Assembly (NCBI GenBank): GCA_002401295.1
Contig: NVSR01000043.1
Coordinates: forward strand, 1 to 19,857
DNA: 19,857 nt
Source of the DNA: SAR324 cluster bacterium
GTDB taxonomy: Bacteria; SAR324; XYD2-FULL-50-16
Reading direction: 5' to 3'
Below, piece by piece: positions 6,659 to 15,096 of the stretch. The notes under the pieces were generated by a model. It was not told the origin of the DNA. It saw only the letters and a list, made by a program, of their open reading frames with translations, and made no database searches. The position numbers were made by a program, and so were the translations under genes. The stretch's first letter is position 1, and the number at the start of each line of letters is the position of its first letter.

Positions 6659-7290
6659 CCGCTTACTGGATACTACTTGGATGTGGAGGGCTCTTTTTTC
6701 TCCTGCTCAGTTTTCCTATTAAAATAAGGATTAACAGCAGCCCTATCTTCCGCTTCCAAGCTTCTTGGGCTTTCATCAATCTTAGTCTAGTTTTCCAGGC
6801 CAATGACATGGAGGTGGACTTCCGCGTCTTTTACAAAAAGATCAATTTTGCGGAAAAGCCTAAAAAAGCAAAAAAGGAACCCGCCAAGAAGCCAACACCA
6901 GAGACTGTTTCCAGCAAAAAGAAAAAGAAGACCAAGGCAAAAAAAAGGTTTACCTTCAGCTTCTTACAGGAAATTTATCATCATCCGGCAATACACAAAC
7001 TCTTGCCTTGTCTTCTACGCTATGGCAAAAGACTAATAAAAGCAGGTCACATCAAGCAGTTGAAATGGGACTTTGGGCTAAAGGACTTTTATTATCAAGG
7101 TCTTCTCACTGGATTGACTAGTATGATTCCTCAGAGAAAGAGAATAAAAATCCAAGGGAATTTTGAGGAAACTAACCGTTTTCATCTAATATTACATATA
7201 TCTATCTGGAAAATTCTTTCAGCAACTACATTGCTCTTGATATTTTTTCCTTATCAGAAGACTTTCCGGTTAGTAAAAATGCTGCGATAA
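6655..7290 (+). CDS. DUF2953-like membrane protein (YtfI-like)
   Basis: This 211-residue protein has one N-terminal membrane segment (about 4-20), a lysine-rich linker (about 67-98, over half lysine), and a C-terminal domain with the pattern of DUF2953 proteins: W-D-F-G-L-K-D-F-Y-Y-Q-G near 127-138, then a second hydrophobic stretch near 184-200. In Bacillus, YtfI (DUF2953) is encoded beside YtfJ/GerW; here the order is GerW then DUF2953 with a 4-base ATGA overlap, so the association supports the assignment. The strongly basic linker could bind nucleic acid or acidic lipid headgroups, but that is only a guess. The function of the family is unknown. Confidence 0.7.
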   Translation: MTAYWILLGCGGLFFLLLSFPIKIRINSSPIFRFQASWAFINLSLVFQANDMEVDFRVFYKKINFAEKPKKAKKEPAKKPTPETVSSKKKKKTKAKKRFTFSFLQEIYHHPAIHKLLPCLLRYGKRLIKAGHIKQLKWDFGLKDFYYQGLLTGLTSMIPQRKRIKIQGNFEETNRFHLILHISIWKILSATTLLLIFFPYQKTFRLVKMLR

Positions 7291-7368
7291 AATCCCTGTT
7301 CTTCGTTCCCTCTTTGGTGATTTTTTCGCTTCTGCCTGATCAGGGACTACCCAAGAAAGGAGAGTGTT

Positions 7369-10300
7369 ATGAAAAAAAGTTTTCAGGGGGCTGGTCTGGA
7401 ACTGCTCCAACAAAGTGGACCTTATGTAGAGCTTTATTTTCACTGGGATCAACTCCCCCAGCTGCAGCTACAGGAAGAATATTACCTGGTTGAAGTCATC
7501 CCCAATTCTCCTTACCTGCCTAAGCAATATGCCAAACCCAATTCATCGGGTCCTCTCCATTTTCGTCTGGAAGAAGGCATTGATTATCAATTCAACCTGC
7601 TCCGCACTGCCTACCTAAAATACCAAGTCACTTCCAACTTAATACCTCTGCCCTCTGTGGACCTTATCAAAGAACATGAAGATTACCACAAACTGGTATG
7701 GGGGAATATTGATTGGAAACAATTATGTGAGACAAAGAATTCCGAATGGTTATCCATTCAAATAGAGGATGAAGATCCACATATCCAAGCTATTGAGTCA
7801 GCACCTGAATATTCATTTCACAGTTCCCCGACTGAGATCAGTGTCTATGACCAAAATCAGACACATATATTTACCATTACGACCAACCTGTCCCAAAGGA
7901 GTATCGTCAGCAGCCTGGATGTAAGCATTGATCCGGCGCATCCCGTGCTCTTTCTTTCCACTGCTATCAAACCGGAAATAAGCTGGAGAATCCGTGCAGA
8001 ACTCCCTGCTTCTTTTCAAATTCAACAACATTGGACTCAGCAATTCCTGGAACAATTTCCAAATTCTAATCCCAATGATTTGATTGGAGAATTTCATTTT
8101 TATGAAGAGCAACAGCTCAACAGTCGATTTCGGATCTGGGGCTATAATTGTAAAATCAATCCGCTGATCATTCCCAAAATCCAATTAGAGGAGTGGAAAG
8201 AGGGACAAATCCAGCCGATACAACAGATCCGTTTAGAGCTACAGATTACGTCACCTCACCGAGAACTCTATCACAAAATATTGACTGAAAAGCTGTTTTC
8301 AGTAGAACAATCAGGAGAACTCTTAGCTTTTACCAGTCATGAATTGGAAGTTGCCCGGAAAGAGTTATTCAACGTCAATCCACAAGTTTCCTGGGATCAG
8401 TCCCACATAGAATTAGTTCTTTGGTTCAAAACAGAAAAATATGATTGGCAAGAATTCCAGCGGGAAATAGCCCACAGTCTGCGTTGGGATTTTCATCCCC
8501 AAGAAAAAACCAACCAGTGTACCGTCAAATTCCATCTCTACGATAGCAGGCATTCTGAGAGACAATTGACCTACCTGGAATCAGGGTTCGTCAATCGAGA
8601 CCATTGGAAAAATCAGGTACAGCTAAAACCTTACAGCAGCCAGCATTTATTAGCCTGGTGGGACCTGGAACCTTTGGGGGTTGAGCATTTCTTACAGGAA
8701 CAGTGGGATGCAACTCTTGGTTCTGTTGGCTTCTACCTAAAAGTCCATGAAGAATTTCTGGGAGAACGAACACATCGTCTTGACCTGACTTGCCCTCTGG
8801 TTGACCTTTTTTCTGCCCATCAGAGTATTTATTTCAAGGTAGATCCAGATAAAACCTACTCTGCTGAGATTGTCGTGCGTTTTCAGGATCAGGAAGTTGC
8901 TTTGACTCCGATTTCAAGATCGATTGTTGCCCCCAAAACAGATAATGAAATCAAATCCAGGAATCAGTACAAACGATTAAATTCCACGTGGTATCACTCC
9001 TCTCAACGGGAAGTTCGTCACCAGCAAGGCCAGGATCACAACAATCAAGCTAAGGTCTTGCTGCATTTACACATGCACTCACCAAACTTGTCCCGAGTTG
9101 ATCCATTTCGTGAGAGCTTCCTCAAAAGTAATACTTGGCCGATTGAAACGGAACATGGCCATCAAGTCCACAATACTCCGGGAGAATGGATCTTTAAAAA
9201 TTGTCTCGATTCCTGGTTACCCCTCTTGCGGGTCTTTCGTAATCTGGTGCAGCAAGGAGTTGACTACCAAATCAGCTTGGATATTTCTCCTACAGTAGCC
9301 TATAGTCTTAACTCTCCGCGGTTCAAAGATTATTTTTCCCGCTACTTGTTGCGTTTTCAAGCTTTTACTCAGAGTCAAATTGCCTTGATGAAAGCTCAAT
9401 TAGATTCTCCTGAACTAATTTGGGCTGCCGAGCAATATCTGATAAATTTAATTGAGATCGATCAGTTCTATAATCACGAACTGGGCAAGGATATCATTGC
9501 TGCTTATCGAAGCTTAGAATTATCGGGACACTTGGAACTATCAACCTGTACCGCCACCCATGGCATGCCGGCTAATCTGGAATCAACACCCGACAGTCTA
9601 AACGCTCAAATCAGCTTGGCAGCCAAGAGCCATCATCGTATTTTCGGAGATCACCCCCGCGGAATATGGTTGGCTGAGAACTCTTGCTTCCCCAGTGTAG
9701 AACAATACCTCTCCGAGAAATCATTGAATTATTTTTTTGTGGAAGCCGAGGCTATTTTGAGAGGTTCTTTCCAACCTCAGGAAGAGGAGTTCAATCCGGT
9801 TATTTTACCCCAGAGTGAAGTAATTGCCTTTGGCCGCAGTCGTATGGGCAGAGTCCAGGTTTGGGATGCGGACGTAGGTTATGCCGGTCATCAGGATTTC
9901 CGCGAATATCATCATCGCCATAGAGGGCTTCCTCTCAAAAGGATTACCTCAAAATCCTCAGACCATAAAGAGGCCTACAACCCGGAACAGGCAAGCATCA
10001 TCGCTCAAGAACTAGGCCGGGATTTTTATCAAAAGTTATGCACTCAAGCAGAAACACTCTCAGCTCGGGATTTTCAATCTATTCCCTTAATCACCTGTTC
10101 CTATGATGCCGAGCTTTTTGGCCATCACTGGTGGGAAGGCCCCTTATTTCTAGAAGAATTGCTCAGAGAGTTTCATCGAAAAGGGGATCAGATTGGCCTA
10201 ACTACCCCTTCTCATTACTTGGCCAATCATCCAAGCTTACCGGAGGTCATGCCCAATCCTTCCACTTGGGGACATGATGCCGTTCATGTGCGTTGGACGG

Positions 10301-10653
10301 ATCCCAAAGTCTCCTGGGTGCAACGAGAGCTAGGACGAGCCGATCACCTTCTACGGGAATATTTGAGATTAGCCTTGCAAGGACAATTAACAGGATTTCA
10401 AAAAAAACTAATCGAACAAATGGCGGCGGAATTAATCAGGGCACAAAGCTCCGACTTAACCTTTGTGATCATCTCCGGTGACTTTGAAGAGGATATGGAG
10501 AGAGAAATTCAAAAATTTCTGGATTACTTTTACCGTTTAAAATATTTGGTCGATAATAACATCAAACAGCGGAACTTCTTAGAGTTCCGGCAATATGAAA
10601 ATGATATGTTTCCCGAAATTCATGATTACTATCAGATTAGTAAAATGCTGTAA
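7369..10653 (+). CDS. DUF4912-GH57 alpha-glucan-acting protein
   Basis: This 1094-residue cytoplasmic-type protein has no signal peptide. Residues 560-1000 form a GH57 domain: H566-L-H-M-H-S-P-N near the start, G765-I-W-L-A-E770-N containing the expected nucleophile glutamate, and Y912-D913-A-E-L-F-G-H-H-W-W containing the expected acid/base aspartate. The C-terminal A-Q-S-S-D segment with following helices is also typical of GH57 branching-enzyme relatives. The N-terminal half looks like two or more DUF4912-like modules: P18-Y-V-E-L-Y-F-H-W, S345-H-I-E-L-V-L-W and H426-L-L-A-W-W-D, the last ending in S-R-S-I-V near 516-520. GH57 enzymes include glycogen branching enzymes and amylases; branching of a storage glucan is most likely, but the exact reaction cannot be read from sequence. 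The usual L-P-E around the nucleophile is L-A-E here. A good ribosome site (AAGGAGAG) precedes the ATG. No other glycogen genes are in the window. Confidence 0.88.
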   Translation: MKKSFQGAGLELLQQSGPYVELYFHWDQLPQLQLQEEYYLVEVIPNSPYLPKQYAKPNSSGPLHFRLEEGIDYQFNLLRTAYLKYQVTSNLIPLPSVDLIKEHEDYHKLVWGNIDWKQLCETKNSEWLSIQIEDEDPHIQAIESAPEYSFHSSPTEISVYDQNQTHIFTITTNLSQRSIVSSLDVSIDPAHPVLFLSTAIKPEISWRIRAELPASFQIQQHWTQQFLEQFPNSNPNDLIGEFHFYEEQQLNSRFRIWGYNCKINPLIIPKIQLEEWKEGQIQPIQQIRLELQITSPHRELYHKILTEKLFSVEQSGELLAFTSHELEVARKELFNVNPQVSWDQSHIELVLWFKTEKYDWQEFQREIAHSLRWDFHPQEKTNQCTVKFHLYDSRHSERQLTYLESGFVNRDHWKNQVQLKPYSSQHLLAWWDLEPLGVEHFLQEQWDATLGSVGFYLKVHEEFLGERTHRLDLTCPLVDLFSAHQSIYFKVDPDKTYSAEIVVRFQDQEVALTPISRSIVAPKTDNEIKSRNQYKRLNSTWYHSSQREVRHQQGQDHNNQAKVLLHLHMHSPNLSRVDPFRESFLKSNTWPIETEHGHQVHNTPGEWIFKNCLDSWLPLLRVFRNLVQQGVDYQISLDISPTVAYSLNSPRFKDYFSRYLLRFQAFTQSQIALMKAQLDSPELIWAAEQYLINLIEIDQFYNHELGKDIIAAYRSLELSGHLELSTCTATHGMPANLESTPDSLNAQISLAAKSHHRIFGDHPRGIWLAENSCFPSVEQYLSEKSLNYFFVEAEAILRGSFQPQEEEFNPVILPQSEVIAFGRSRMGRVQVWDADVGYAGHQDFREYHHRHRGLPLKRITSKSSDHKEAYNPEQASIIAQELGRDFYQKLCTQAETLSARDFQSIPLITCSYDAELFGHHWWEGPLFLEELLREFHRKGDQIGLTTPSHYLANHPSLPEVMPNPSTWGHDAVHVRWTDPKVSWVQRELGRADHLLREYLRLALQGQLTGFQKKLIEQMAAELIRAQSSDLTFVIISGDFEEDMEREIQKFLDYFYRLKYLVDNNIKQRNFLEFRQYENDMFPEIHDYYQISKML

Positions 10654-10727
10654 TGACTTCAACTAAATAATATGATAGAGAACACTATTCGACAAGTTTA
10701 ACACTATGGCTCCTTTTGGAACACTCT

Positions 10728-11069
10728 ATGAAAGTCCAACAAGCACAAGATGAAGAACTGATCCACACGTTGGAACAGCTTTTCGGTCATCAAGAAGAAA
10801 ATATTGAAAAAGCAGTTCGCTGCTTGAAAGTAATGGCTCATCCAGCCAGGCTAAAAATTATTTGTGTACTGCAGACGGGAGAACATTCAGTCCAGCAACT
10901 AGAGCATTATGTAGGTATTGCACAGGCAACACTGTCTCAACATCTCTCTCTCCTCAAAGACCGCGGCATTCTGACCTCCCGACGCCAAGGTAATTACTCC
11001 CTTTACCGGGTCGCTGATGACGATATGCTCAAGATGTTTGAGCTGATCAAGAAAATCTTCTGCGTCTAA
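10728..11069 (+). CDS. ArsR-family repressor, BigR/SqrR-like persulfide sensor
   Basis: This 113-residue winged-helix repressor has the ArsR core: A-H-P-A-R-L-K-I-I-C at 37-46, then the recognition region A-Q-A-T-L-S-Q-H-L-S-L-L-K at 65-77 and wing R-R-Q-G-N-Y at 85-90. The metal-binding ELCVC motif of ArsR/SmtB is absent. Instead C46 and C112 are 66 residues apart, the same spacing as the redox pair known in BigR (C42/C108) and SqrR (C41/C107), which form a disulfide or tetrasulfide when sulfide or persulfide rises. A third cysteine, C32, lies upstream. The frame opens at a TTG (10716), but ATG 10728 fits family length better. No sulfide-oxidation gene is adjacent, so its targets may be the downstream operon, itself, or distant genes. 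Confidence 0.85.
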   Translation: MKVQQAQDEELIHTLEQLFGHQEENIEKAVRCLKVMAHPARLKIICVLQTGEHSVQQLEHYVGIAQATLSQHLSLLKDRGILTSRRQGNYSLYRVADDDMLKMFELIKKIFCV

Positions 11070-11087
11070 GCCCACCGTACTCAAGGT

Positions 11088-11109
11088 AACTCTATAATTA
11101 TTTAGAGTT
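11088..11109. terminator. Hairpin after the ArsR-family gene
   Basis: AACTCTA (11088-11094) pairs with TAGAGTT (11103-11109) around an 8-base AT loop. It starts 18 bases after the ArsR-family stop codon. The stem is only seven pairs and is not followed by a clean T-run, so it may be a weak terminator or a symmetrical protein-binding site instead. Confidence 0.4.
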
Positions 11110-11222
11110 CCTTCCCTCTATTGTCTGGAAAGTCAAAAGCAGCCCTTAGGTTGTCTTATTTAGTTGGCTAGTCAACCTTTTATATATTCCTATCTCCTTG
11201 CTTCCCGGAAGTTCTTCCATTC

Positions 11223-11322
11223 TTCATCCTCATCTATTTTCATGCGTCATCCTTAAGAAACCCCCTCTACCATTCATCCTCATCTATTCCCGTTCATCAT
11301 ACTCAAGAACATCCCATCTCAA
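11223..11322. repeat. 50-base imperfect tandem duplication
   Basis: Units at 11223-11272 and 11273-11322 both start with the identical 16-mer TTCATCCTCATCTATT and keep similarity (C-T-C-TCAT, then AAGAA) further in. By eye about 35 of 50 positions agree. The units are rich in TCATC. They lie about 100-200 bases upstream of the first operon gene, suitable for paired regulator sites. Confidence 0.7.
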
Positions 11323-11420
11323 TCTAATTTCCAAGCATATTCTTTTGCCATAGGCTTTATTCAACTCAAGCGCATTATCTCCAACATCACTCTTTTTACA
11401 AACCACTAATCAAAAATATC

Positions 11421-12293
11421 ATGCGCAGCCTCGTACTGATCATCATCATTGCTTTGATTTCCACATCCTCCATTCATGCGGGAGGCATTGCTTTTCAATT
11501 CAATCAGAGCCAAGGGCAACAGATCTCAACAATGAAAATATCAAAGAATCCAGGGGTAAACTTTTTGGTTACCAGCTTCGTCATCGGCAATATCATTTCT
11601 TGGATGATGGGAGCCTGGCCCAAGGATTTTCCTGTAAAAAGCTACACTGCTGAAGAGCAAAGCATTCTTCTGGAGCTGCAAGAAGAACTTCAAGAAGTTC
11701 CCGATGATGACTCCTTAAGGGTGGAACTTGGTTCAATATACTTTCAGCATAATGAACTGGATAAAGCAGAGAGTGAATTAGAAAAGGCCATCGCGCTAAA
11801 TCCTCACAATTCCGAAGGCAAAAGTTGGTACTACGCGAATCAAGTCAAACAATCCGGAGCCATGTTTGACCTCTCCATGGGGCTGCTAAAACTATACAAG
11901 CTCAATACAGGTATTGAAGGCTTGAACCAAACGGTTCAGGAAGCACCGGAGGATGCAGTGATCCGCATCACAAGGTTGGCAACCTTAGCGAGTGTCGGCA
12001 CACGAGTTTCCAGTTTTTCCTTGTTCCAGGAAGATGAACGGTGGTTTTTAGATAAACAGGTTCAGGATCAGGATTATTTTTCCCCGGGAATCGAGCGAGG
12101 ATTTTATTTGAATTTTGCCAGGGCTTACTTCACTCAGAGCCTGGCTGACACAGAAGAAAGCAATGTTTCAGCTAGCCAGAAAAAATCACGGCAGTATGTG
12201 GAACAGTTGGAAGGGGATCCGGATCTCTCCCCAGACGAAAGAAGAGTATTGCAACAATTAAAGGTGAGTCTAAATCAACCCTCAAAAAACTAG
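11421..12293 (+). CDS. Exported TPR-like protein, first gene of export operon
   Basis: This 290-residue protein has a signal peptide (hydrophobic run 4-15, then A20-G). A second hydrophobic stretch at about 46-65 (V-N-F-L-V-T-S-F-V-I-G) could anchor it in the inner membrane. One clear TPR-like helix pair lies around 95-130: L-R-V-E-L-G-S-I-Y-F then A-E-S-E-L-E-K-A-I-A-L-N-P. The remainder is helical and unassigned. TPR proteins usually act as scaffolds for protein partners. The stop is 8 bases before the ATPase start, so it is co-translated with the ABC transporter. No clear ribosome site precedes the ATG. A scaffold for the ABC complex on its periplasmic side is a reasonable inference. Confidence 0.75.
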   Translation: MRSLVLIIIIALISTSSIHAGGIAFQFNQSQGQQISTMKISKNPGVNFLVTSFVIGNIISWMMGAWPKDFPVKSYTAEEQSILLELQEELQEVPDDDSLRVELGSIYFQHNELDKAESELEKAIALNPHNSEGKSWYYANQVKQSGAMFDLSMGLLKLYKLNTGIEGLNQTVQEAPEDAVIRITRLATLASVGTRVSSFSLFQEDERWFLDKQVQDQDYFSPGIERGFYLNFARAYFTQSLADTEESNVSASQKKSRQYVEQLEGDPDLSPDERRVLQQLKVSLNQPSKN

Positions 12294-12301
12294 GAGCCCC
12301 C

Positions 12302-12991
12302 ATGTGTGTCGTAAAATTAAGCCAAGTCACCAAGAGTTATACCTTGGGAAAATCAACAGTTCACGCCTTAAGGGGATTGGACTTGGAGGTTGAGCAGGGT
12401 GAATTTTTAGTAGTGAAAGGACATAGCGGTAGTGGTAAAAGCACTGCTCTTAATATGATTGGCGTCATGGATCTTCCCAGCAGTGGAGAGGTCACCATTG
12501 TGGGCAAAAATGTGGCTCAACTGAGTGACTATCAGCAATCGATGCTCCGCAGAAATCACATCGGTTTTATATTTCAGTCCTTCAATCTGATTCCTGTCTT
12601 AAGCGCCTTGGAGAATGTTGAATATCCTCTTTATTTGAAAGGAGTGCCGCAGAGAAGAAAAAAAGCTAAGGATTTTTTGGCACAAGTCGGTCTGGAAAAG
12701 TTCATGAGCCATCGTCCTAACGAACTCTCCGGAGGACAACGGCAACGTGTGGCCATTGCCCGCGCTCTAGTGACAGAACCAGATGTACTATTAGCAGATG
12801 AACCCACCGCCAACCTGGATTCCAAGACATCAGAACAAATCCTTAAGCTAATGTTTTCATTACAAAAAGAGTATAATATTACTTTTATCGTTTCCACACA
12901 CCACGCACTCATCATGGAGCACGCATCACGCATCATAGAATTGCAGGATGGAGCTATCACCTCCCCCGAGGCTTCAAGGATATCAGCTTAA
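12302..12991 (+). CDS. ABC transporter ATPase, LolD/MacB type
   Basis: This 229-residue ABC ATPase has every core motif: Walker A G40-H-S-G-S-G-K-S-T48, Q-loop Q92, signature L142-S-G-G-Q-R-Q-R149, Walker B V-L-L-A-D-E167, D-loop N-L-D and the switch histidine H200. Length and the motif order N-L-I-P after the Q-loop fit the LolD/MacB/FtsE group, which power mechanotransmission permeases rather than pore-type importers. The proline usual at the second Walker A position is histidine here. AGGAG lies five bases before the ATG. Its partner permease is the gene at 13796, two genes downstream, with a helical exported protein encoded between them. Expected role: ATP hydrolysis on the cytoplasmic face to drive a periplasmic or outer-membrane step. 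Confidence 0.95.
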   Translation: MCVVKLSQVTKSYTLGKSTVHALRGLDLEVEQGEFLVVKGHSGSGKSTALNMIGVMDLPSSGEVTIVGKNVAQLSDYQQSMLRRNHIGFIFQSFNLIPVLSALENVEYPLYLKGVPQRRKKAKDFLAQVGLEKFMSHRPNELSGGQRQRVAIARALVTEPDVLLADEPTANLDSKTSEQILKLMFSLQKEYNITFIVSTHHALIMEHASRIIELQDGAITSPEASRISA

Positions 12992-13023
12992 AAATTATAT
13001 ACTCATAATTTTCAGGAGATCAG

Positions 13024-13725
13024 ATGAAAAAGCTTACTCTTTTCTTTATTTTGGCGGTCACTCTAGTTTATTCACTTTCTACTGCTTTAGCCGCTACAGA
13101 GGTTTATCAACCTATTCTTGAAATTCCTTCATCGGCAAAGCAACGAAAATTATTGGCCACGCAACTGGAAAGTAACTTTCAACAATCCCAAGATGCCCTC
13201 ACTATCGCCCAACTAGGCATTCTCTATTCGGTCATTGCGGGATATGATGATTTTTCTCTCAAAACAGTACAGAAAGCGGACCGGCTCCTAGGTTTAGCCG
13301 TTAAGAAAAATCTAAAGAATTATGAATTGATTGCGGCTCACGGTAGCATCATCGCCATGCAAGCTTCCTTTGTGGAGGGGAGCACCTCCGCTACCTATCG
13401 CTTTCTCAAAAAGGGATTTCGTAAAATGGACCGGGCCATTAAGAAAGCACCCAATCATATTGGAGCTTTAATGCAGAGAGGTAATAACTCTTTGCGCCTA
13501 CCCAAGTTCTTACGCCGCTTACACTATGCCGTAAAAGACTTCACGAAGGTTCTGGAGTTATTGGAAGGAACGCAATCACTTCAATTCAAAAGTCAGGTCC
13601 AGTATCGCCTGGGCGAGGCTTATGAAAAACAGAAGAACAAGGAAATGGCTCGCAAATACTGGACTATGGCGGCAAACAATAAAATCCCCATTTGGTCTGC
13701 CAGGGCTCAAGAAAAGTTGAACTAA
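13024..13725 (+). CDS. Exported helical (TPR-like) protein inside ABC operon
   Basis: This 233-residue protein has a signal peptide (about 1-23, cleavage after A-L-A-A) and a mature part made of helical pairs typical of TPR/SEL1-like folds. The clearest are around 65-100 (A-Q-L-G-I-L-Y-S, then A-D-R-L-L-G-L-A-V) and the C-terminal R-L-G-E-A-Y-E-K-Q-K-N-K-E-M-A-R-K-Y-W unit near 198-216. I do not recognise a named family; it is somewhat like the TPR subunits that accompany periplasmic transport systems. A good AGGAG ribosome site lies five bases before the ATG. Being encoded between the ATPase and the permease genes argues for a dedicated role in the same complex. It is not detectably a copy of the first operon gene. 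Confidence 0.72.
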   Translation: MKKLTLFFILAVTLVYSLSTALAATEVYQPILEIPSSAKQRKLLATQLESNFQQSQDALTIAQLGILYSVIAGYDDFSLKTVQKADRLLGLAVKKNLKNYELIAAHGSIIAMQASFVEGSTSATYRFLKKGFRKMDRAIKKAPNHIGALMQRGNNSLRLPKFLRRLHYAVKDFTKVLELLEGTQSLQFKSQVQYRLGEAYEKQKNKEMARKYWTMAANNKIPIWSARAQEKLN

Positions 13726-13795
13726 CTGCACCCACAATATCTGTGAGCTGAGAGCAAACTTCTTAGCCTCTATAACACTAGAATCAGAGAACACT

Positions 13796-15022
13796 ATGCT
13801 AGTCTTTAAAATCGCGTTTTTGAATGTCCTGCGAAATTACAGGAGAAGCATGATCACAATACTAGCCATTGTTTTTGGCTGCGTAACTTTGATCATCTTT
13901 GGTGGATTTACGGAAGGCATGTATGACGGTATGAAAGAGTCAATGATCCGATCCAGACTCGGACACATTCAAATTTTCAAACAGGGTTACAACGAGTTTG
14001 GCCAGGTTGAACCGGAAAAATACATGCTTTCTCAAAAAGAAGCAGATCAAGCCATTGAAATCATCAAAAACTTCAAAGAAATTGAAATTGCTACACCCCG
14101 AATCAACTTTTCTGGACTATTGAGTAATGGTAATACTTCCGTTGGAGTGATGGGTAGCGGCATTGACGCTGATAATGAAGCCCTCCTCAATTCAGCAATC
14201 CAAATCGTAGCGGGAGACGACCTATTTCCTGAAGATAGCGAAAGTGTTTTGGTGGGTGAAGGATTAGCCAAAAGTTTGAGGGTCAAAGCAGGAGATGTTC
14301 TAACCCTGCTCGCCTCAACTGTGGATGGTACGGTTAACGCCATTGATGTTGAAATTTCCGGGATCATCAGCACTGGAGTCAAAGAGATTGATGACAGGAT
14401 TTTACGAGGCAACCTTCCTCATATCCAGAACCTTTTATATACGGAAAACATCACGCGCCTGGTTCTATTACTCACTGAAACAAAAGATACAGACGCCATA
14501 CGCTCTGCTTTGGATCAAGCCTTCAAAAAGGCAGGTCTACAGCTGGAACTCAAGACATGGGAAGAATTAGGCACTCAGTATAATAAAGTGGTTCGGCTCT
14601 TTGATAACCTCTTTGGTTTCATTAAGATCGTAGTCATTCTCATTGTGATCTTAGGCATTGCTAACACCATGATGATGGCTGTCATGGAGAGAACAGCAGA
14701 GATCGGGACCATCCGCGCCTTGGGCAATACCCGCTGGGAGGTACTACGCCTCTTTTTATTAGAAGCCATCTATCTTGGGCTCATTGGTGGGGTTGTTGGG
14801 ATTCTCATGGGTATCCTCATCTCCAAAGGGATCTCAAGCGCAGGATTTGTCATGCCCCCTCCTCCAGGCAGTACGAGCGGATTCCCTATTCGCATCTACG
14901 TAGTACCCCGCTTTTTATGGGAAGCCATGCTTCTTGGATTTTCGGCATCCTTTCTATCGGCGATCTATCCCGCAATTAAGGCCAGTCGTTTGAAAATTGT
15001 GGATGCCCTACGTTTTAACTAA
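13796..15022 (+). CDS. ABC permease, LolC/LolE/MacB type
   Basis: This 408-residue permease has the four-helix layout of the type VII ABC family: TM1 at about 18-38, a large periplasmic MacB-PCD-like domain at 40-265, then TM2 (270-294), TM3 (318-345) and TM4 (375-398). After TM2 it has the coupling-helix motif E298-R-T-A-E-I-G-T-I-R-A-L-G, which contacts the ATPase in LolCDE and MacB. Only one permease is encoded, so a homodimer is expected. The periplasmic domain ends with a proline-rich loop between TM3 and TM4 (M-P-P-P-P-G). Members extract lipoproteins, or push substrates toward outer-membrane partners, using ATP but no transmembrane channel. The adjacent LolA-like and barrel-like genes favour a lipid or lipoprotein substrate. 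Confidence 0.93.
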   Translation: MLVFKIAFLNVLRNYRRSMITILAIVFGCVTLIIFGGFTEGMYDGMKESMIRSRLGHIQIFKQGYNEFGQVEPEKYMLSQKEADQAIEIIKNFKEIEIATPRINFSGLLSNGNTSVGVMGSGIDADNEALLNSAIQIVAGDDLFPEDSESVLVGEGLAKSLRVKAGDVLTLLASTVDGTVNAIDVEISGIISTGVKEIDDRILRGNLPHIQNLLYTENITRLVLLLTETKDTDAIRSALDQAFKKAGLQLELKTWEELGTQYNKVVRLFDNLFGFIKIVVILIVILGIANTMMMAVMERTAEIGTIRALGNTRWEVLRLFLLEAIYLGLIGGVVGILMGILISKGISSAGFVMPPPPGSTSGFPIRIYVVPRFLWEAMLLGFSASFLSAIYPAIKASRLKIVDALRFN

Positions 15023-15096
15023 TCCCACATTGACTAAATCTCCCTTTTCAAAACAAACCAAGAGGGGGAGAACAATATTCCATGCAAGGAACAATC

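Larger units (their letters stand above)
11070..11420. other. Intergenic region before the export operon
   Basis: About 350 bases without a gene. It holds a hairpin at 11088-11109, a near-palindrome GTTGGCTAGTCAAC at 11163-11176 (12 of 14 positions symmetrical) just before an AT-rich TTTTATATATT stretch that could contain a -10 box, and a 50-base tandem duplication at 11223-11322. The gap, and the absence of any other large gap downstream, suggest that the operon promoter lies here. The palindrome is a candidate operator for the ArsR-family protein. Confidence 0.5.

Noticed and set aside
7291..7368. TCCCTG/CAGGGA inverted repeat before the GH57 gene
   Set aside because: Short arms separated by about 45 bases and no T-run; no support as a terminator or riboswitch.
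14047..14412. Minus-strand open frame of 121 codons opposite the ABC permease
   Set aside because: Serine- and leucine-rich translation of the complement of a clearly coding gene; no ribosome site.
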